Shown: piece after piece, positions 53,920 to 64,000 of the stretch | Layout of the letters: each line of letters opens with the position of its first letter | Numbering within the stretch: the stretch's first letter is position 1 | DNA from: Escarpia spicata | Lineage: Eukaryota; Annelida; Polychaeta; Sabellida; Siboglinidae | Length of the DNA: 64,000 bases | Assembly: GCA_963995525.1 (NCBI GenBank) | Contig: OZ023214.1 | Span: forward strand, 16,782,738 to 16,846,737 | Direction of reading: 5' to 3' | Notes under the pieces: model-generated | Databases searched by the model: none | What the model saw: only the letters and a program-made list of their open reading frames with translations | What the model was told of the DNA's origin: nothing | Translations under genes and position numbers: made by a program

Positions 53920-55239
53920 TCTGGAGATGTCTGTCTGTATCATAGTCAATTTTATTAACTCCAACGTAGTTTGATGTTTGGAGAATTTAATGCTCTAGCT
54001 ACACTGTGGAAAACAGAGGCACCTGTAAAGTTTAGAATGCCCACCTGTCACAGGTACATAATGAGCTACATGATTACACAGCAGACATTAGGCGGAAGTA
54101 CAGCAGTCAAACCTTTATCATTTGCAAATCTGCTAATAAATAAATTACATTATGTCGCTTGTTATTTGCGCAGAGCAATGCTTCATCTAAGAGCATTTCT
54201 ACAACACAGTTTGACAGCAGTGATAGGTATGTTTGCAACAAGGTAATATGCTTTACAAACTGAAGTATTTTACTGAGTGTATACAGTAAGACTACCATGT
54301 AAAATAGATTATGAAGGCAGACATAGCTGATGCACGTGAATGAGACTTGAAATGTATGAAATGGCTAGTCCGTGTTCCTATTACTGCACAAATATAGATT
54401 GAGCAATCGCACAAGGGCAAACCATAAATATATTAACAACATCAACAAAAACATTGTTTTATAGTGTTGCCATAACAGTAAGCAAGGTCTAACAAGATTG
54501 CCATCCACAGCAGAAACCCCAGATGGTAAGCGGACAAAGAAGCCCTTGGCTTATCAATAGTCCAACATTTTTGGCATTAAAAAAGCTAAACATAATTTAT
54601 TCAGATTTAACATAACATTGATTAACTTTGATTTATGAATTGTAGATACCTTGTACTTGACACTGTTCATCTGTCACATCATTTCATATAAAAAACCTTA
54701 AATTTCAAGGTAAATTAAGTTACACGTGTCATAACATTGTGTGTATCAACTATGATTCTGACACATTTTTTATTTAGGAAACAGATGATAAAAAAATTCT
54801 CATTGAGAGTTAGAAGTTCGTCTGACTATAAAAACAGTCTACAAATACTTCTTGGATTGCATTTTGGTACAACAAAAAGTGACCAGTTTTGTGCCTGCAA
54901 GTAAAACTAAGCTTGCAGCTTGAATGAAATGTGAATACTTTATATTTATAATGAATTATGCAATGGCTTATTTGTACATATAAGTGATTTATGTGTTATG
55001 TAATTAAAACATGTACATGTTTCAGAATCTGGATGTTATTTTGTCTGTACACCAGAAAGATAAAATGCATAATGCTGTTGAAGGTGACCCAAAGTGAGAA
55101 ATGCCTGTATAGAAAATGTATGTTTTGTTCTGGAGAATGATTTCTGACATCTTTTTAAAGGTATTTCTCATTTATGTCCATCTTTCAGATAAGAGAAAGT
55201 TCTCGCTCTTACTTTAATATTATTACTTGACTGTAATCT
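53920..55239. other. Intergenic between convergent genes
   Basis: At 54494-54570 a piece (AAGATTGCCATCCACAGC, CTTGGCTTATCAATAGTCCA) matches the 3' UTR of the LINE at 50035, in the same orientation. Nothing else recognised. Confidence 0.6.
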
Positions 55240-55515
55240 TATGTTGTTGTCATGACACCACTAATGGAATGTCCCACGACAACTGACATGACATCATATG
55301 ACCATTGATATCGAATATGTTGTCGCCATGGCAACACCAATGTGTTGCCACATGACCACTGTGCTAATATGCTATCACCACAACGCCAAGATGTCACATG
55401 ACCAGTCATATATGATGTTGCCTCGACAACACCAGTGTAAATCGGTGACCACGTTCCTCAAATTTACGGTTGCCATGACAACACCGGTGTGACGTCACCT
55501 GACCATGGTCCTGTA
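55240..55515. repeat. Degenerate tandem repeat reaching the last codons of the zinc-finger gene
   Basis: About five decayed units of 50-75 bp sharing GTTGCCATGACAACACCGG, TGTGACGTCACATGACCA words. The last unit runs into the stop codon and last few codons of the minus-strand gene, so the C-terminal end of that protein is part of the repeat. Confidence 0.55.
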
Positions 55516-55603
55516 GCGTAGTTGTTGCTGCTTGGGAGGAAGTAGAACTTTTGGCCTGGTTCTCTCGTTGTATCCGACCAGCGTGAGTAATGAGTCATCG
55601 GTG
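55495..55603 (-). CDS. Zinc-finger membrane protein gene, last exon
   Basis: Codes TDDSLLTLVGYNERTRPKVL and a KQQQLRYRTMVR ending before TGA. Acceptor TGTGACAG. A polar cytosolic or lumenal tail after the membrane span. Confidence 0.75.
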
Positions 55604-58600
55604 CTGTCACACAGAAAACAACATGCTAACACTGGCACCAACATACACAAAGTCAATAACTCCAAATAACTACTTTTTCAAATTTATCGCCAGTTTGTAG
55701 GTCAGAGGTCAATGTTCCAAGGAAGCAAATTAATATAGAAAGAGGTGAGTGGACCACGGCACCTGGGAGGGGATACTGCCTGACTGCCCCCAAAGTTTGC
55801 AAAATAATATGATCATTACTTCTTTCTAGAACATTCACAGTTGACTACTTTATCGAAATGTTCATGTTTTACTCTGAATTGGCCTACTATAACCTAGCTG
55901 GTTTACTTTCCAGATAATTCCTATATATTTTAATATATTTATTGTAATAATGTATACCATAGCAGTATGGATACAAAATAACATGAACATCTAAAAACTT
56001 GTTGGTATATTTCTTGGGATTCTTTCATTGTAAAAAAAAAAAAAGACGCTTCATTGTGGTGTTACGCAGCAGGCAGTTACAGGCAGTTACAGGCAGTTAC
56101 AGGCAATGGAGTGTTCAACTGTACTTACTAGAAGTGGGAATATGCGACTGTGTAATAGACCATCAGAGCAAACACCAAGATAAACACAGCAAAGATGTAA
56201 ATCATTGTGTTTATAGGACCCATCTGAAATGATAATCACGACAGTTACACTCAACATACGTTTACAACAGCGCAAACGTTCAACTGTCACCAAAACTTAC
56301 TCTGATAATAAAAAAAAAAAGTATGAGTGTCTCACAAAGAACTTTGGAGTACTCTTTGAAAAGAAAGTTTATGCCAGATCCTGTAATTGTGTCTTTTTGT
56401 AATTACTACAGATCATGGCACAATGCAGTAATATGCATTCTTTTCTAGGTTCTCTCTAATGTAAACTTGATGAATAGGTAAATATGTTATCCTATGATCA
56501 CACTAAATAGTTGTCACCTATGCCCAAAAGAGTGTTCATCCACAGGTCTACACAATTCTGAATGTCCAGACTGAGCACGGTCTAAATTATATTCGCTATA
56601 AACATAACTTATGTCTATATATATATATAACCTGTGCATCCAATGTCTAAAAATAGATAATCTACCTGGCAATCTGCCAAACCTGACAAATGCTGGTGAA
56701 TGTAAAGCTAAAGTAGTTCGGACTTGAACAAAATTCCACAAAACTTTGTAAATTATATTATGCCATGTCCTTTTGAATATAGATGTATCAGCTTTTAAGT
56801 TGAACATTGTTATTACTGGTCCTTGTACCATAAAAAAAATAAACAGTAGTTTGTGTTTAGCTACCAAAACTATTCTACGGTTGATACATTCAAGTCAATG
56901 TAATGTTACGACCTTTATTAAAGACAACATAAGAGACATACCTCATATTCTTTAGGTTCCCAATATTTATCACAGGTCAAGAAGTCACAGACCAGATGAT
57001 TCAGAGCCTCTGAAAACATGACATCATTGATTCATTAATCTATTTTAACAGCTCATTTCACATGTAACGTTAGTGGAATGATACTCTGTAAACAAAAAAT
57101 TATTTTCACATGGGTTGTTTTTGCCAATATGTGGTGTGCAATTTGTCTCCACATTTGAACCAAACAGAACACCCTGGCAATAGCATATTATACAGACAGT
57201 TAAAAGCACTGCCTAAGTACATCTTAAGGTGGCTGCACCGGCTATTATATGCTTCTTTTGAATTAATAATTTCTAATATAAGTTTTGAAGATAAGCTTCT
57301 TTTTTCTCAGAGTTTGCCTCAGATACTAAACAATACTCTAGACCAAAAAGAATAGATTTTTTATGTTGTTTAGAGATTTAAATGTGTTTAAAGACAATTA
57401 AAAAATCACCTTAAAATAGCATTTTATTTCATTTTGAGAAACTCCCCAAAAGAAAAATTTGTATGGTTGTAAGTACAAACATGTTATTGACATTCATACA
57501 GGTTTATTTTGTAAACAAATGCATATTAAGTTTGATACAGCTTCATAAACATTTTGCTACAATGTTGAGACAGCAAAAATCTGTATTGCATTTTTGGCAT
57601 GACCCCTTCACCAAACATAAAACCATCCCGTGCAATTTTGGGTGAACACAAGTCGAGTTCATATGCCATGTTATGGCTTTGTAAGTACTGTAGTTTTGTT
57701 TATAAAAAGTTACATTAAGTAATACTTCCTGGTTGTTACAATTATAAGGGTGTCACCAGATGCTTGTTTTTTGCTTGGAAATGTGACTTATTTTACTGGC
57801 ATGTGGCTTATTTCAACACAATGTTACAGACACTTCTATTACTGAGATTTCCTCCCAAGGTTTTCCCGCCAAGTTGTCTCATGATATTGTGTTACGAAGG
57901 GCCATGTGTTGAACTTATTGTGGTAGACAAGATTGATTGACACCTGCTGGGGTCAGTCACGTGTCATTGCAAATGGCGACTGAGGTCGGGCATTATCGGA
58001 GAATAAACAAAACTACCGCCAGTATTTGGTGATTTCACAATACTAGTTTTTAAAGGACTGATTTGTGACATATGGTGATTGTGCCTTGGTTTTTTTTATA
58101 GTACACATGACACCTACTAATGTTCTATGAAGAAAAAAATAAAGAAATCAAATGACATGATACCCGGTGCAGCTACCTTAACCCAGTACCTGAAAGCTCC
58201 TTCTGCCTGCTGCTATCTGCCAGTTTTGGTGTGCACTTCTGCATCACAGCCTGAAAATAAAACATTTTGTTAATGGTACAATCTGAACACTTTTATTGTA
58301 AAATCATATATACAATTTGTTATCTACAGACACAATGAAACCACTTTTTAAGCAGAATGCTTGAAGTCAAATTGTATGTATACAACTATAAATATTGCTT
58401 ATTGAACAGGAGAAGCTGCCCATGCAGACCATGGAGGGCCAGGAAAGCCATGTTTTTATCTGATTTAACTGTAAAAATGTTGCCTATCAATACATATATG
58501 CATTAACAAAAATGCCCATCCTCCAGATGGCACAATGTACACACAAATGCAGATGGTTTCCAGGAGTATTTCTAAATGAGGTTTATTTATTATGACGTAA

Positions 58601-60750
58601 ATTTGATATATTTTTGTGTTAATGCAATTTATGTAAAACCTCCCCAGCTGATCGATGGTGCTCGGTTAATTGCAGAAAATATGTGTAACATCGACTTACA
58701 TCCATCTGACGTATGGCATGAACCCCGGTAAAAAGAACCTTTAACCACTGTGAGTTTCAAAAAATAAAGGTGTTGTTTTTCTTCCAAGGGGTAGTAGATT
58801 ATTCACTGAAAGTTTGGCGTCTCAGGTGCAAGCTGCCTAGAAGGAAAATGTTTACATATACACAAACATACATACACGCACACACACACAACACACATGC
58901 ACCACACACACCACAAACACATGCATGCACACACACAACACACACCCCACACACAAAAACACACCACAGATAGACACACATAAATATACCACACACATAC
59001 ACCATACACATATGCACGTATGCACATAAACACATATGCTAGCTCGATTATAGGGTACCCGGTAGTTAGATGCTGCATTAGATTGACCTTTGACCTACCA
59101 CACACTCTGCCCTGTGTTTCTGCAGCATCTTCTCATGACACAGAGCTCTGTCCCAGTACTCTGGCACGGACCGACCAGAGACGACATCACAGCGGAATAT
59201 GTGGCACATGTCAGCCAGACACACCACTTTACTTCCCTACAAACAGAAAGACACTATCTTGCATCAAGGCTGTGCCAAATCTTATATAACGCCTGCAAGA
59301 ATAATGGTTCCAGTTAAATGCTCTCGAATGTTACTTTAAATATGTATAACAAATGTCTTTATAATTTCTTTCCTGATGGAATTTTTTAAGGTAGGTAGGT
59401 AGGTAGGCATTTTAATATTTTCTTGGTACTTTGTTATGAAGATGTCAATGTCAAGTCACACATAATTTCTCCAGACCAAAATGAGAAAAACATATTTCTA
59501 GAATGTTGACAGCTAGACACTGCATCAGTTGGCCAAAATTTCTATTGTCCTTGTAATTATACGGGGTCACAGACAAATTATGTATTTTCCTTGTCATGTT
59601 GCAAGAATTCCAAGGGTCAACTACATTTAATAGGGTTGATTGTGTAAGTAGAAACGCCAATATTATTCTTGGCATTACAGGAAAGCCAAAAACTTCCTGT
59701 TACAACATCAGTCATGGCAGTGGGTGTATCTCAACAAGCTGTTGTAGATAGAGACATAAAATTAGGTTGGCTTAAGAACGGCAAAAATAAGCATAGACCA
59801 TAAACAGTTAATCACCTCATGAAAGTCCTGAAGTGGCCACCAGCAAACTGATCAATTATATTAATACATTTTTCATCATAAGGTTTTACTGGTAGGTAAA
59901 CAGGAAAGATGTGTCCAAATTCTGTTGGTTACACAACATACTTTTCTGATGTAATTAGCATGCCGGTTTTCAAAATGCATGTCGAGAAAATGCTCTTCAT
60001 AGAATGCTTTTCCACAGAACTGGCAGACCCATTTGGATGAGGTGTCTTCAAGTTTCTGCTGCTCTTGCAGTGCAAATATGTCGGTAGTAAAGCTCAGAGG
60101 ACACTCTTGTGGCATTGCAGTGTCACTGTCAGTGTACAGTGGGAGTAATTCCTGTAAACAATCCACAGGTTATTCATATTACTTTCAGTGTTGACTACTG
60201 TGTCCATAAAAAACAATTTTATATTTAGTGATGCTTATAAATAAGAAACTATTTTCAAAATCCAAACCTGTATAATTAAATGTTGCAAATTATTTCTGAA
60301 AATTAAATGGCAAGGCATGATCAACACCAAAGAACTCAAGGACAGGCCAAAACAACATCAGACTAGAGATTGAAAAAAAATGGTTGATCAGGGGATATAT
60401 ATCACCAGTCCCAGAAGTAAAATGCATATGTTACACAGCCTATTAGAATATGTCAAATGTTTATTTGGTTTAAAGACAACAAAATCAAACAGTTGTAAAT
60501 ATTACTCCAAAAATAGTGTTATCGCTCAACTTACATATGTATCATGTTATTAACAGAAGAAGCTTAGACGTTATTAATAGCAATGATATCTGAAGCTTTA
60601 AGCATGCTCATATAAAGATGAAATAACTTCTGGAAACATCACCTGTTGAATTATTTTTCTTATTATCCTTGATTTGTGCCGTGAACATGTGCCAGACCAT
60701 CCAAGTGATAGAGGTATCCACAGGTACAGCAGAAGCTACAAGCAGAAATA
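55495..60750 (-). CDS. C2H2-finger, single-span membrane protein (5' end not found)
   Basis: Minus-strand exons: 55495-55603, 56129-56223, 56942-57009, 58190-58250, 59099-59236, 59942-60151, and a likelier-than-not upstream exon 60643-60750. All have GT-AG borders and the first six join in frame. Reading order: FLLVASAVPVDTS (signal-peptide-like end), a C2H2 finger (CQFCGKAFYEEHFLDMHFEN, then RH), a Cys-rich VCLADMCHIFRCD block, a second cysteine region ending HLVCDFLTCDKYW, one membrane span (IYIFAVFILVFALMVYYTVA) and a short basic tail. I know plant and invertebrate proteins of similar plan with a conserved VCLADYC motif, but no name or function. The six exons give 226 residues. Exon 60643-60750 ends in phase 1 and does not fit 59942-60151 directly, so an exon or different border is missing. 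Confidence 0.75.
56070..56103. repeat. Three and a half copies of a 10-bp unit near a donor
   Basis: GGCAGTTACA repeated in tandem, starting 20 bases into the intron after the membrane-span exon (minus strand). Confidence 0.8.
56129..56223 (-). CDS. Zinc-finger membrane protein gene, membrane-span exon
   Basis: Codes MGPINTM then IYIFAVFILVFALMVYYTVA, a clear single transmembrane helix. Acceptor ATTTCAG, donor GTAAGT. Confidence 0.82.
56942..57009 (-). CDS. Zinc-finger membrane protein gene, exon
   Basis: Codes ALNHLVCDFLTCDKYWEPKE and YE. Acceptor TTTTCAG, donor GTATGT; ends in phase 0. Confidence 0.82.
58190..58250 (-). CDS. Zinc-finger membrane protein gene, exon
   Basis: Codes AVMQKCTPKLADSSRQKELS plus one base. 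Acceptor TTTTCAG, donor GTACTG. Confidence 0.8.
58855..59035. repeat. CA-rich microsatellite tract
   Basis: Imperfect (CA)n with ACACCACACAC variants, in an intron of the minus-strand gene. The Cys/Val-rich frames across it are artefacts. Confidence 0.9.
59099..59236 (-). CDS. Zinc-finger membrane protein gene, VCLAD exon
   Basis: Codes GSKVVCLADMCHIFRCDVVS and YWDRALCHEKMLQKHRAECV. 46 codons, phase 0 at both ends. Acceptor TTTGTAG, donor GTAGGT. Confidence 0.85.
59391..59408. repeat. (TAGG)n tract
   Basis: Four and a half copies of GTAG/TAGG. Short simple repeat in an intron of the minus-strand gene. Confidence 0.8.
59942..60151 (-). CDS. Zinc-finger membrane protein gene, C2H2 exon
   Basis: 70 codons, with acidic ELLPLYTDSD at the start and WVCQFCGKAFYEEHFLDMHF followed by ENRH: C-x2-C-x12-H-x4-H finger spacing. 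Acceptor TTTACAG, donor GTATGT. Confidence 0.87.
60643..60750 (-). CDS. Zinc-finger membrane protein gene, putative upstream exon
   Basis: Codes FLLVASAVPVDTSITWMVWH and onward to KKNNSTG. Acceptor CAACTAG, donor GTGATG. The frame is open only in this phase, and the hydrophobic start could be the end of a signal peptide. It does not join the next exon in phase, so its use is uncertain. Confidence 0.5.
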
Positions 60751-61751
60751 CTAGTTGAAAAAACTTGGAATGATATAAAAAATATGGCAATAACAGATAC
60801 GTGCTAAGAATAAAATGTTTGGTGTGATGGCTTTGATGATTATGAAAAGTGCTGGACTTGTTACTATCTCTGATGGACTTCCATTTACTACTGCCCTCCA
60901 CCTTCTCCCAGCTATGAAGGACTTTATCTACCTTTCTCACAGAACACCACATGTTCTTAGGTTACTAATCAGTTATTGGTTAGGCACTGTATACACTAGA
61001 AGCCTTACAAAAATTTGTTAAATTTGTGAAGTCAAGATAGATCTAGGATGAAAACCAGATGTCTGCCAGAGTCCAGAATATTTGGCAACGATTACATCAC
61101 TTCCAGCAGATGGGTAACACATGATCTAGCTAGTCAATATCCCTGCAAATCTTTGTGAGATAAGTTGTCGGTATCTTTCTGCGTTATGGTGTGATCTCGA
61201 ATTTCAGCTTTCATAGTCCAGCATGCTACGTCTATACATTTAACATTAACTACACTGACTGGTCGGTAGTTACTTAGCTTGCTTATCATTTGAACTGGGG
61301 CTTTACCAAGGGCACACAATGGGAGGTAAACCATTTTCAAAGGTCTAGACATTCTAAATGTGTGACTAGTATTGTAGTGTGCAGAAGTATGGCGGTTAGA
61401 GGGGCAGATTGCTGAAACATTTTTGTCATCCCACTCTGTGAGTGTCTTTTGGATGATACACTAAAAGCATGGGCATGGCATTTAAGTTTTTTCAAGACAA
61501 AGTTTTATATGGTATCTATGCCAAAGGAGGTAAAATATTCCATGTATTCACTGGGGTAAATCAAACATTACATTCAAGCTGGATGTTAGCAATTTTGTAG
61601 GTGATATATTTAATTTTCACAAAATATTACACAATTATAAGTTATACAGGGTAATACAGTTCACAGATAAATATGGCGTGACCATTGTGCATGGTTGCTA
61701 TATGAATCTAACTGCTGTACGTAATAGGTTCTCTTTTTAATTACGAACATT

Positions 61752-61890
61752 AGGTTGGTCCGGATTCTAGACAAGTGTCTTTCTATCCCCGAGCAGTTCG
61801 AATCTGGAATATGATCCCACCACAAATTACTGAACTAGAAAACCCCATAGCATTCCAAACAGCAATCATGAACCTCCCAATCATCTAAAG
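61752..61890 (+). mobile_element. LINE 3' fragment
   Basis: Plus-strand reading gives SFYPRAVRIWNMIPPQITEL, then ENPIAFQTAIMNLPII and a stop, the C-terminal signature of CR1/Jockey-like reverse transcriptase ORFs. Truncated at its 5' side. Confidence 0.75.
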
Positions 61891-63551
61891 TGCCTATAAA
61901 ATAAACAAACTACCCACAACGCATGCGCACAAACAAGCACCATAAAACTCCTGCGTTAGCTCAAGTTTGGGCTGGTTAGCGTAAATCACCTAATTCTTAG
62001 CCTTAGCCTTAGGCTAAGACAGTGTGTCAATGCGACGTTACATCTTATCCTTGTTAAATGATGATAAGTACATCGATTATCGCTCAGCAGATGTCGTTTT
62101 TCCCCCCGAGGACAATCCCGGAATGGAACAGTCTGCATTACCCCGCGCTGGCCCTCTTCGTAACCTCCATACATACGACATAATCATCATCATATTCAAT
62201 TATATTGATGTTGGCCGTAAAAAGGAAGAAGCAATTATAACAAATTTGAGCACACAAGCGTAATTCGTGAGAAATACTAACAAAACTGCATCGCTGATGT
62301 CCCTTCATGTTCTATATTTACGTAGGTCATTGCTATATTCTAAAACAACGAAGAGTATGTAACATAAAGCACTTTGAAAAAGTTAACATGTCGATGTTGT
62401 GAAAACAAGAGTCCAAAACCAATAGCTAGTACAAATACAGAATGTTTGTTTCTATTATATTGCACTCAACAAATTTACAATATTAAAATAGGCAATTGGT
62501 AATGTCAATTGCATTTATTTCACTTGATTTGACTAATATTAAACACAGGATAATTATCACGGAAAATATTGCTATGCATCGTATATGAAATGACAATATA
62601 ATTAGAACAAAACATGCAGGTTAACTTAACCTTAACTGACACAGGGCCACAAAACGCGCGCTCGGTTGTGTCGTCTGCAAACGTTTCTTACTGTTGGGTC
62701 GGTACCCGATAGTAAATTTTTGATACAGAACGGAAGTTGTCATCACAATATTAATTTTAATTTGCAGTGTACAATAATAACAAAAAAAGAAAAAATCGGC
62801 ATTACTGTGGCTATTTTAATATATGCAATTAATCTGCCAAACAAAATACGACGACGTCGACGTCTTCCGACTGTTCGTCTTCGAAGTTCGATTATAAATA
62901 TAATATATAACTTAAGTTAAATAATATAAGTTGAACGCACATTTTATATGTATATCTTATTAACCATCTATTTTTATTTCATGTGCATCTATATCTTTGT
63001 ATTTTAGTTATCTATTACTTTTTTTGTATTTACTTGTATTGTATGTAATGTACATATGGACTTTGTGACGTTTGTCTGAAATAAAACTAGTCATTATTAT
63101 AAGTTAACGACTAACGTGGTGACCGTATACCCGTGACACCAGATCAAAACGTACTTATCACCACTTCAGAAAGTTCTATAGCTTGATGCCAAAGTCAGTG
63201 TAATGGGATTGGAAATTGAATAAATTTGACCCATCCAACACAAGAACAAGATGGAAGGACCGGCTCCACGTAGTCGTAGGGGCTATGCCTGGGCTAAGCC
63301 AGGCCCAAGGCCAAAATTAAGGCTTCAGTTTAGACTATCACAGTTTAGAGTTAGAGGTCGTGCCCACTTTCAGTTTTGCTGTTGTGACACTAGAATAAAG
63401 AACCATTAATGTACTGTAGTGAATATTTAGATGCAACATCTAATATAAATAAGAATCATCCTGAATGTAAACGTTAATTTTCAACAGAGATCAAACCAGC
63501 TGTATGCATGTGCTGTATGCATGTAGGTTAAAACTTACTTATTTTTTTCAG
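61891..63551. other. No gene recognised
   Basis: Contains a palindrome-like CGACGACGTCGACGTC near 62850 and a stretch at 62930-63090 ending GTCTGAAATAAAAC that looks like a LINE 3' UTR. A short ATG frame at 63251 (MEGPAPRSRRGYAW) has no other support. The promoter of the gene starting at 63552 or before could be here. Confidence 0.4.
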
Positions 63552-63700
63552 AAAATAGTCAACACAATGCATGAAAGAAATGCAGAGATTTTGTTCTTCG
63601 CTGATATGCCAGCACTGCATGAACTTTGTCTGGTGATAGTCAATGTTCCTACAAACTGCAAGTTGGGCTCTGGAAAGCAACCACACATTATACGCTGCAG
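63552..63700 (+). CDS. Exon of an unidentified gene running off the window
   Basis: TTTTTTTCAG acceptor, then 49 open codons plus two bases (KIVNTMHERNAEILFFADMP, CLVIVNVPTNCKLGSGKQPH) and donor GTAGGA. A strong acceptor (TTTTTTTTCAG) at 63982-63991 starts a continuing exon AGAACTAAT in matching phase (R-E-L) that runs past 64000. I do not recognise the family. Confidence 0.55.
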
Positions 63701-64000
63701 GTAGGATGCAATGTACAGCCGATAAAACACTGAATTAATATCTATAAGCACAGACTTGTAGGGTGGAAAGGGCACAATGTGTGCATTTCTTCCCCTCCCC
63801 TACTCGAGCAAGAGTTTCGCTTGAGGCTAGAGTTCTGCTTGACCAGACCACAAAGGGTGTGCAATTGGAGGCTCTTGGTGAGCATCAGGGGAAATACAAT
63901 TGGAGGTGTAAAACCGCCTCCCAAAAAATAATCAACCACATTTATGGTGAACTCATAAATAATAATGTATACTGATTCGGTTTTTTTTCAGAGAACTAAT

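Noticed and set aside
61134..61352. Minus-strand reverse transcriptase fragment (LSNYRPVSVVN)
   Set aside because: The motif resembles the NYRPVS block of LINE reverse transcriptases, but the flanking residues do not align well enough for a call.

Overview
The window is nuclear DNA from an invertebrate animal: spliced genes with GT-AG introns, AT-rich intergenic DNA, tRNA-derived SINEs, non-LTR retrotransposons, short inverted-repeat transposons and very many minisatellites. The species cannot be fixed from sequence alone. Intron minisatellites whose units copy the exon-intron boundary make me think of amphioxus (cephalochordate), where I recall boundary-spanning intron minisatellites called 'mirages' at the Adh locus. 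That is a guess from memory, not a result.

Layout. 1-5.2 kb: an intronless F-box gene on the minus strand (1270-2982) in AT-rich DNA. 5.2-6.7 kb: a broken LINE with a 454-bp inverted-repeat element inserted in it. 6.7-12.5 kb: no gene recognised, dispersed repeats only. 12,569-53,881: one large plus-strand gene, the orthologue of WDR59, a GATOR2 subunit that acts on mTORC1. I could place 25 coding exons that join in frame into 1,003 residues, plus a 54-nt in-frame optional exon. 55.5-60.8 kb: a convergent minus-strand gene for an unnamed C2H2-finger, single-membrane-span protein, whose 5' end I could not find. 61-64 kb: LINE remnants, then the start of an unidentified plus-strand gene that runs off the window.

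The main observation is in WDR59. At least seven of its introns carry minisatellites that begin or end at a splice junction, and for five junctions the unit is clearly a copy of the junction with adjacent exon bases: exon 3 acceptor (about 50 bp), exon 3 donor (45 bp), exon 10 acceptor (49 bp), exon 17 acceptor (22 bp), and exon 13, where the unit holds acceptor, a 13-nt collapsed exon and donor. The exon 12 and exon 14 acceptors lie in the last unit of 31-bp and 11-bp arrays, and the exon 22 donor resembles the 43-bp unit beside it. The gene is therefore filled with tens of decoy splice sites of its own making. Several arrays also show recent larger duplications (252, 456, 699 and about 1,150 bp).

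Intron 22 holds an apparently intact LINE (46,401-49,520) with a 2A-like NPGP motif ahead of the endonuclease and reverse transcriptase. Five SINE copies lie in WDR59 introns; one is split by a hAT-like element and one ends 9 bp before the exon 16 acceptor.
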